The position numbers were made by a program, and so were the translations under genes. 9,003 nt of DNA, taken from the NCBI GenBank assembly GCA_043823315.1, contig JBDRAU010000032.1:1-9003 (forward strand). Direction: 5' to 3'. Source of the DNA: JBDRAU01 sp043823315 (lineage in GTDB: Bacteria; Patescibacteriota; UBA1384; DTJR01). Within the stretch, counting starts at the first letter, position 1; every line of letters begins with the position of its first letter. Positions 5,745 through 9,003 of the stretch are shown here, piece after piece. The notes under the pieces were generated by a model. The model saw nothing but the letters and a program-made list of their open reading frames with translations, was not told the origin of the DNA and searched no databases.

Positions 5745-6383
5745 TTAATTTTTTCTTATTTTATAAAATACTCCGAGTGAAATAACCGCTAAAAACAGTA
5801 ATCCAATTAAAAGATTACTTGAAATCCCCGTAAAATCAAAATATCCGAAGCTTTTATAATAAAAATCAATAATAACAAGCTGCAGGATCAGTAAGATGCT
5901 GACGAAAACAAAAGGGAATCTCCCGATCTTAAACTTTCTTAGAAGCCACAACCCCTGCAGAGCGTAAAATAGAACCCAGAAAATCTGACCAAAAGCGTTC
6001 CACGAAAACCCTTGATAATACATCGCGATCGGATAATACAGTATCGCCAGCACTCCATAAACGGCGCTCGGAATGGCGGCAAAAGCGAGTACACCCCCCC
6101 ACCAAAAACCTAAATTTGCAGACGAAGAGGGGGGCAAATCATAGAAAATACGGGATTTTATCCAAGAAATTACACCTTTGCTTCTTTGGTGGGGGGGTAA
6201 AAATTGATTTGGGGATTTTTTGCGATACAATTGCAACAGAACGAGTGCTAACAAAAACGGAAAGACCGGACAAACCGCCACAAAAAGCCATAAAAAAGGC
6301 GAGAGGGTTAGGAGTTTATCCGCGTCATACCAAAAAGCGCTAACCGACCAGACAAAATCGAGAATTATTAAAAATAAAAGCAC
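5745..6383 (-). CDS. six-helix membrane protein of unknown function
   Basis: A 212-residue very hydrophobic protein, rich in Phe, Trp and Tyr. Membrane segments are likely at about 1-16, 28-52, 93-118, 130-147, 155-173 and 189-206. The loop between helices 2 and 3 (53-92) is polar and carries FLPPHQRSKGV (61-71) and YDLPPSSSANLG (81-92). The start is a GTG at 6383; no Shine-Dalgarno site is seen. TGC TATGAT six bases upstream suggests a leaderless mRNA starting at the GTG. Upstream the frame stays open, so the start is uncertain. The gene contains runs of seven C, six G and seven G and a 14-base inverted repeat (6093-6198). I do not recognise a family. Distant resemblance to DoxX- or YoaK-like small multi-helix proteins cannot be judged by eye. 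Confidence 0.75.
   Translation of the reverse strand: MLLFLIILDFVWSVSAFWYDADKLLTLSPFLWLFVAVCPVFPFLLALVLLQLYRKKSPNQFLPPHQRSKGVISWIKSRIFYDLPPSSSANLGFWWGGVLAFAAIPSAVYGVLAILYYPIAMYYQGFSWNAFGQIFWVLFYALQGLWLLRKFKIGRFPFVFVSILLILQLVIIDFYYKSFGYFDFTGISSNLLIGLLFLAVISLGVFYKIRKN
6093..6198. repeat. 14-bp inverted repeat with C7/G7 tracts inside a gene
   Basis: ACCCCCCCACCAAA (6093-6106) and TTTGGTGGGGGGGT (6185-6198) are perfect inverted arms, 78 bases apart, in the membrane protein gene. They encode the PPH and WWGG segments flanking the polar loop. A further G6 run is at 6129-6134. Such long homopolymers are otherwise absent from this window. Confidence 0.75.
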
Positions 6384-6389
6384 AGAGTT

Positions 6390-6398
6390 ATCATAGCA
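6390..6398 (-). promoter_or_regulatory. extended -10 promoter, probably leaderless
   Basis: On the minus strand TGC TATGAT (-10 at 6395-6390) precedes the GTG at 6383 by six bases, so the RNA would begin at the start codon. The -35 region is weak. Confidence 0.45.
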
Positions 6399-6408
6399 GT
6401 TATTTACC

Positions 6409-6521
6409 CCGTTAGAGATAGAAAGCGATGCGCTTTCGTGAATCCCTACATTACAATACCATATATGATTATCCTACAATTTAATAAAAACAAAAATGAA
6501 TAATCCCATTATCTCTAACGG
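6409..6521. repeat. 12-bp inverted repeat spanning a divergent promoter region
   Basis: CCGTTAGAGATA (6409-6420) and TATCTCTAACGG (6510-6521) are perfect inverted arms 89 bases apart. The left arm lies near the start of the minus-strand gene at 6383. The right arm lies within codons 5-9 of the plus-strand gene at 6496. Directly after the left arm is a compact hairpin GAAAGCG-ATG-CGCTTTC (6421-6437). Looping by a regulator is possible; function unknown. Confidence 0.6.
6475..6480 (+). promoter_or_regulatory. probable -10 box for the 526-residue gene
   Basis: TACAAT lies 15 bases before the ATG at 6496. A second TACAAT at 6452-6457 occupies the -35 distance or could itself be a -10 box. No -35 consensus is evident. 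The leader AATAAAAACAAAA has no Shine-Dalgarno site. Confidence 0.35.
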
Positions 6522-8076
6522 AGTGAACGATCATCTTCAAAAAACTATTCTTGCCGTCAAGAACAAAAAACAATTTGTTTTTAAGGAAGGCGGCGCCAAA
6601 GTCAAAATCAACGAATCAGTCGGGCGAGCAGCTTTTTATTACGAAAAACTGCGAAACACCATTGATTATCAAGACGAGCATTTATTTTTGAAAAATGCCA
6701 TCAAGCGAATCCTCAAGCGCCACGCTTATCTCGCCAGCCGCGGTATCGGACTGGCCCTCTTGAAAGAGCTTGTCTGGGCGAAATATTTTGAAAACGAAAC
6801 CGTGCCGGCAATTCTTGCCGAAGAGATCGAAAGTATTTTGCGAAAATACAATTTTTTCCGCGAAAAGGCGACTTTTAATATCTCTGCCACCGCTCTTACC
6901 GATCTTATCGCCGGATTTGCCGCCTGTGAAATCGAGGAACTCCTTTCTCCCGCTAGCGACAAAGAGGAATTTTTACTCTTTTGCAAACAAATAATTTCAA
7001 AAAACATTCATCTTGATAATGAAGATCCGTTTTCGGTAGATATCCAAAGCGAAATCGCCATCCGAAAATATATTATCAAGGAAGATCGCGAACAGATTCG
7101 CTTTAAATTAATTTCGAGATACTACCAAGACTGGCCAAAAGTCAAAAAAACTGAAGGGGAGGTGTTTGCTAAATCGTTTGCGGGTTATTACCAGATGGCC
7201 GAGCAGCAGCTTAAAACAAGCAAAAAATCCAAAATTTCCAAATACATCAAGCGCAACTCGCCTCCGTTTAGCGTTGTTTACGAGCTGATTTACAAGGGGA
7301 CTGACAACCTTGAGCGAAATTTAAAAAATCAAGATAGTTTTAGCGCCCTTATAAGATCGGAAATTAACCGCCGGCGCGATCAAACTCGCTCCAGAGTGTT
7401 AAAAGCGGTCGTGCGGGGAATTATTTTCATCCTGTTGACCAAAATCATCTTGGCGTTTTTGATTGAGATTCCGTATGAACAACAGGTTTTGGGACAGATT
7501 AACTACGCAAGCTTAATCACCAACATCACTTTCCCGCCATTCTTGATGCTTTTGATTGGACTTTTGATCAAAGTTCCGGGGCGCAAAAATACCGAGGAAT
7601 TAACCAGACTCGTAAGTTCGGTCGTCTTTGAGGAAAAATTAATCTCAAAACCCCTCATCACAAGTTTTTCCGCTCCTTCTAGGAAATATTTAGTTTTCAA
7701 CGTGATTTACTCCGTAATGTCAGTAGGGGTTTTGGTCGGCGTTATCTACCTTCTGATCTTACTCAAATTCAACATCGCCAGTATTGTTTTGTTTTATATC
7801 TTTGTGTCCTTGGTCAGTTTCCTAGGTTTTAGAATCCGCGCGATTGCCAAAGAGCTCGAAGTTAGACCTGAGGACGACACGATGATAAGCGGGGTTTATA
7901 ATTTTATTTTGCTTCCTTTTGTAGTAATTGGGAAATTTCTCTCCGAACGCTGGAGCGAGTACAACATCACTTTGATTTTTTGGGATTTCGTCATCGAGGC
8001 ACCCTTTAAAGCCCTAATCGGACTATTTGAAGCATGGCTATCCTTCTCACGGGAGAAGAGAGAAGAGTTTGAGTAA
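6496..8076 (+). CDS. large membrane protein of unknown function
   Basis: A 526-residue protein that I cannot assign. Residues 1-300 are soluble, mostly helical and rich in charged residues, without recognisable catalytic motifs. The C-terminal part has hydrophobic segments at about 304-325, 338-358, 399-423 and 427-445, and a weaker one at 466-482. The protein ends in a basic/acidic tail (SREKREEFE). A plausible layout is a large cytoplasmic helical domain followed by a four- or five-helix membrane domain. It stands alone, diverging from the gene at 6383 with a structured region between them. It is followed directly by a hairpin at 8091-8115. Its base composition matches the neighbours. It may be lineage-specific; a sensor, transporter accessory or cell-envelope role cannot be separated by eye. 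Confidence 0.8.
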   Translation: MNNPIISNGVNDHLQKTILAVKNKKQFVFKEGGAKVKINESVGRAAFYYEKLRNTIDYQDEHLFLKNAIKRILKRHAYLASRGIGLALLKELVWAKYFENETVPAILAEEIESILRKYNFFREKATFNISATALTDLIAGFAACEIEELLSPASDKEEFLLFCKQIISKNIHLDNEDPFSVDIQSEIAIRKYIIKEDREQIRFKLISRYYQDWPKVKKTEGEVFAKSFAGYYQMAEQQLKTSKKSKISKYIKRNSPPFSVVYELIYKGTDNLERNLKNQDSFSALIRSEINRRRDQTRSRVLKAVVRGIIFILLTKIILAFLIEIPYEQQVLGQINYASLITNITFPPFLMLLIGLLIKVPGRKNTEELTRLVSSVVFEEKLISKPLITSFSAPSRKYLVFNVIYSVMSVGVLVGVIYLLILLKFNIASIVLFYIFVSLVSFLGFRIRAIAKELEVRPEDDTMISGVYNFILLPFVVIGKFLSERWSEYNITLIFWDFVIEAPFKALIGLFEAWLSFSREKREEFE

Positions 8077-8115
8077 AACAAAAAAGCAAAATAGGTTGAC
8101 CGAAGGTCAACCTAT
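8074..8115 (-). terminator. terminator for minus-strand transcription
   Basis: ATAGGTTGACC (8091-8101) and GGTCAACCTAT (8105-8115) form an 11-bp perfect stem with loop GAA. On the minus strand it is followed by TTTGCTTTTTTGTTTT, so it ends transcripts from the lepA/GIY-YIG side. In the plus direction no T-run follows, although the stem may still protect the 3' end of the 526-residue gene's mRNA. Confidence 0.75.
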
Positions 8116-8117
8116 GT

Positions 8118-8153
8118 GTCATTGCGAGGAGCTTACAAGCGACGCGGCAATCT
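8118..8153 (+). repeat. palindromic repeat, left copy flanking the GIY-YIG gene
   Basis: GTCATTGCGAGGA ... GCAATCT with ATTGC/GCAAT ends and an inner GCTT/AAGC. This CATTGCGAGG-type palindrome is widespread in bacterial genomes as an interspersed repeat. An inverted partner lies at 8447-8477. Confidence 0.75.
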
Positions 8154-8179
8154 TATTTCTTAATTTCGTCAAACAAATC

Positions 8180-8461
8180 TCAAAATGCGGGGTTATCTTT
8201 CATCACTAACTCGAGTTTTTTCTTCCTAGATCCAGCTTTTAGTTGCTTCTCTCTGGTAATTGCACTCAACGGATCATCGTATTTTTCAAAATGGACCAAC
8301 TTGTTAACATTATATTTTTTCGTAAAGCCAGCAATCGATTTGTTCTTGTGTTCAAAGACTCTCTTGATCAAATCATTTGTGACACCGATATAAATCACCA
8401 TATTAGTTTTGTTCGTCATAAGATATACATAATATGATTTCATATTAGATTGCTTCATCAT
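8180..8461 (-). CDS. GIY-YIG family endonuclease (UPF0213 type)
   Basis: A 93-residue single-domain GIY-YIG nuclease (COG2827-like). The two strands of the signature are YYVYLMTN and VIYIGVTNDL, followed by the catalytic arginine region LIKRVFEHK and the conserved glutamate in TREKQLKAG. These small proteins cut DNA with one metal ion and are often found beside interspersed repeats; their role is poorly known. I chose the ATG at 8461 because GAGGA, supplied by the right palindromic repeat, lies just before it. The ATG at 8443 (MKSYYVYL) matches the usual family N-terminus and is also possible. The frame extends to 8479. The gene sits between inverted repeats and ends 65 bases from the terminator at 8074-8115. 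Confidence 0.88.
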   Translation of the reverse strand: MMKQSNMKSYYVYLMTNKTNMVIYIGVTNDLIKRVFEHKNKSIAGFTKKYNVNKLVHFEKYDDPLSAITREKQLKAGSRKKKLELVMKDNPAF

Positions 8462-8477
8462 ACTTCCTCGCAATGAC
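8447..8477 (-). repeat. palindromic repeat, right copy overlapping the GIY-YIG start
   Basis: On the minus strand GTCATTGCGAGGA ... GCAATCT matches the left copy at both ends but has a different, shorter middle containing ATGATG. It is inverted relative to 8118-8153. The GAGGA of the repeat serves as ribosome binding site for the nuclease. Confidence 0.72.
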
Positions 8478-8517
8478 AATAGAGGTGTTTTTTATCTCCT
8501 AACTCTTTAAAAGTTTT

Positions 8518-8576
8518 ATCCCCCTTCGCTCCCTACTTCGCTAAAACTACGCGGGACAAGAAAACTACGGAGGGAT
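8518..8576. repeat. intergenic palindrome with internal direct repeats
   Basis: ATCCC (8518-8522) and GGGAT (8572-8576) enclose two TTCGCT units (8525, 8537) and two AAAACTACG units (8543, 8562), with CCC/GGG pairing inside. It resembles the short interspersed palindromes common in small genomes. On the minus strand it could fold after the lepA region, but there is no clean terminator T-run. Confidence 0.45.
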
Positions 8577-8591
8577 TAAGCAATAATATAT

Positions 8592-8666
8592 TTATGATTT
8601 GAGCAGCTTAATAAAAACATCCGTCGGGATATCGATTTTACCGACTCTCGCCATTTTTTTCTTGCC
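8592..8666 (-). pseudogene. lepA: displaced second copy of the lepA 3' end
   Basis: This 25-codon stretch, including a TAA stop, encodes 24 residues beginning GKKKMARVGKIDIPTD. Twenty of 24 are identical to the true LepA tail encoded at 8743-8817. Fourteen of the 20 identical residues use different codons, so the DNA copies are old and were both under protein-level selection before one was displaced. The frame differs from that of intact lepA, so read-through would not join them. The first codon (GGC) overlaps the foot of hairpin copy B. It is a fragment, not a functional gene, unless recoding occurs. Confidence 0.85.
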
Positions 8667-8729
8667 CCAGCACCAAAGCTTCCAGCGAAACGGATTACTC
8701 CTGTTATCGCATGGAGCGCTTGGTGCGGG
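8666..8729 (+). repeat. structured hairpin repeat, copy B
   Basis: Read on the plus strand: foot CCC/GGG, GCACC/GGTGC, AAGC/GCTT, TTCCA/TGGAG, GCGA/TCGC, AAC/GTT, and apical GGA/TCC with loop TTAC. It shares 16-base (8677-8692) and 18-base (8703-8720) blocks with copy A. It separates the intact lepA stop (13 bases from its GGG foot) from the displaced lepA tail, which touches its CCCC foot. Confidence 0.8.
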
Positions 8730-8742
8730 ACTGCGCTACCTT

Positions 8743-9003
8743 TTACTGCTTAAGTAATTTAATGAACACATCAGTAGGTATTTGTATCTTACCAACTTGT
8801 GCCATCTTACGCTTGCCTTTTTTCTGTTTTTCTAAAAGTTTTCGCTTACGGGTAACATCGCCGCCGTATAATTTTTCCGTCACATCTTTTCTAAACGGCG
8901 CAATCCGCTCCGAGGCAATGATTTTGGCCCCGATCGCTGCCTGAATTCGAACTTCAAAATTTTGCCGTGGGATAATTTCTTTTAATTTCAAAACTGAATT
9001 TTT
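8743..9003 (-). CDS. lepA: elongation factor 4, C-terminal part (5' end outside the window)
   Basis: The last 86 residues of LepA/EF4, a ribosome-associated GTPase that back-translocates or remodels stalled ribosomes. The frame is open through the window edge at 9003, so the gene continues beyond it. The LepA-specific C-terminal domain is unmistakable: LKLKEIIPRQNFEVRIQAAIG, then IIASERIAPFRKDV, the signature YGGDVTRKRKLLEKQKKGKRKM, and a final KIQIPTDVFIKLLKQ. E. coli LepA has the parallel [22 protein letters not shown]. The tail is complete and ends in TAA. Thirteen bases downstream is hairpin copy B, then a second diverged copy of the last 24 codons. The intact tail is presumed functional. 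Confidence 0.97.
   Translation of the reverse strand, partial: KNSVLKLKEIIPRQNFEVRIQAAIGAKIIASERIAPFRKDVTEKLYGGDVTRKRKLLEKQKKGKRKMAQVGKIQIPTDVFIKLLKQ

Noticed and set aside
8027..8209. Plus-strand frame after the 526-residue gene
   Set aside because: It runs through the terminator hairpin and the palindromic repeat and has no homology or ribosome binding site.
8243..8437. Plus-strand frame opposite the GIY-YIG gene
   Set aside because: It is the antisense shadow of a clear nuclease gene.
8592..8745. A single lepA gene split by a frameshift sequencing error
   Set aside because: The upstream tail is complete with its own stop, and the second tail repeats the same residues rather than continuing them.

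Overview
The window looks like a compact chromosome segment from an uncultivated bacterium. Candidate Phyla Radiation / Patescibacteria is my best guess. The reasons are the small, tightly spaced genes, the many lineage-specific membrane proteins, weak or absent Shine-Dalgarno sites beside a few strong ones, short palindromic repeats, and a standard code with TGA used as stop. This is an inference; no rRNA or other phylogenetic marker apart from a LepA tail is present. Most of the window has moderate GC, but the first ~395 bases are clearly more GC-rich.

Layout. 1-395: a GC-rich block with a 90-residue two-helix membrane protein and a strong nested terminator. 420-944 (+): a membrane-anchored class I methyltransferase. 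967-3814 (-): one operon, read from a promoter at 3836-3864, coding for a 47-residue upstream ORF, DeoC, a beta-CASP metallo-beta-lactamase nuclease and a LOG-like Rossmann protein. The first three cistrons are coupled by overlapping stop/start codons (TAATG, ATGA). 3950-4369 (+): a coiled-coil protein. 4378-4570 (+): a non-coding RNA with its own promoter and terminator and an SRP-RNA-like domain IV. 4612-4935 (+): a YtxH-type protein. 4963-6383 (-): a six-helix membrane protein followed after 2 bases by a methyltransferase. 6496-8076 (+): a large unknown membrane protein. 8118-8477: a GIY-YIG endonuclease gene between inverted copies of a palindromic repeat. 8592-9003 (-): the 3' end of lepA, a hairpin repeat, and a second, displaced copy of the lepA tail.

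The most unusual observation is a pair of ~65-nt hairpins (3706-3773 and 8666-8729). They share blocks of 16 and 18 identical bases and differ in their stems by compensating base pairs. Each lies between an intact conserved gene and a second, diverged copy of the end of that same gene: the deoC start in one case and the lepA stop in the other. In both cases the displaced gene end touches the same (CCCC) foot of the hairpin. The two lepA tails differ mostly at synonymous positions, so they look like tails from two lineages rather than a recent duplication. I propose an undescribed, oriented hairpin element associated with replacement of gene ends. The evidence is two copies in one window.

Second-tier observations are a recurring TGC-extended -10 promoter motif with two probable leaderless genes, two inverted repeats in divergent promoter regions, and a 14-bp C7/G7 inverted repeat inside a membrane-protein gene.
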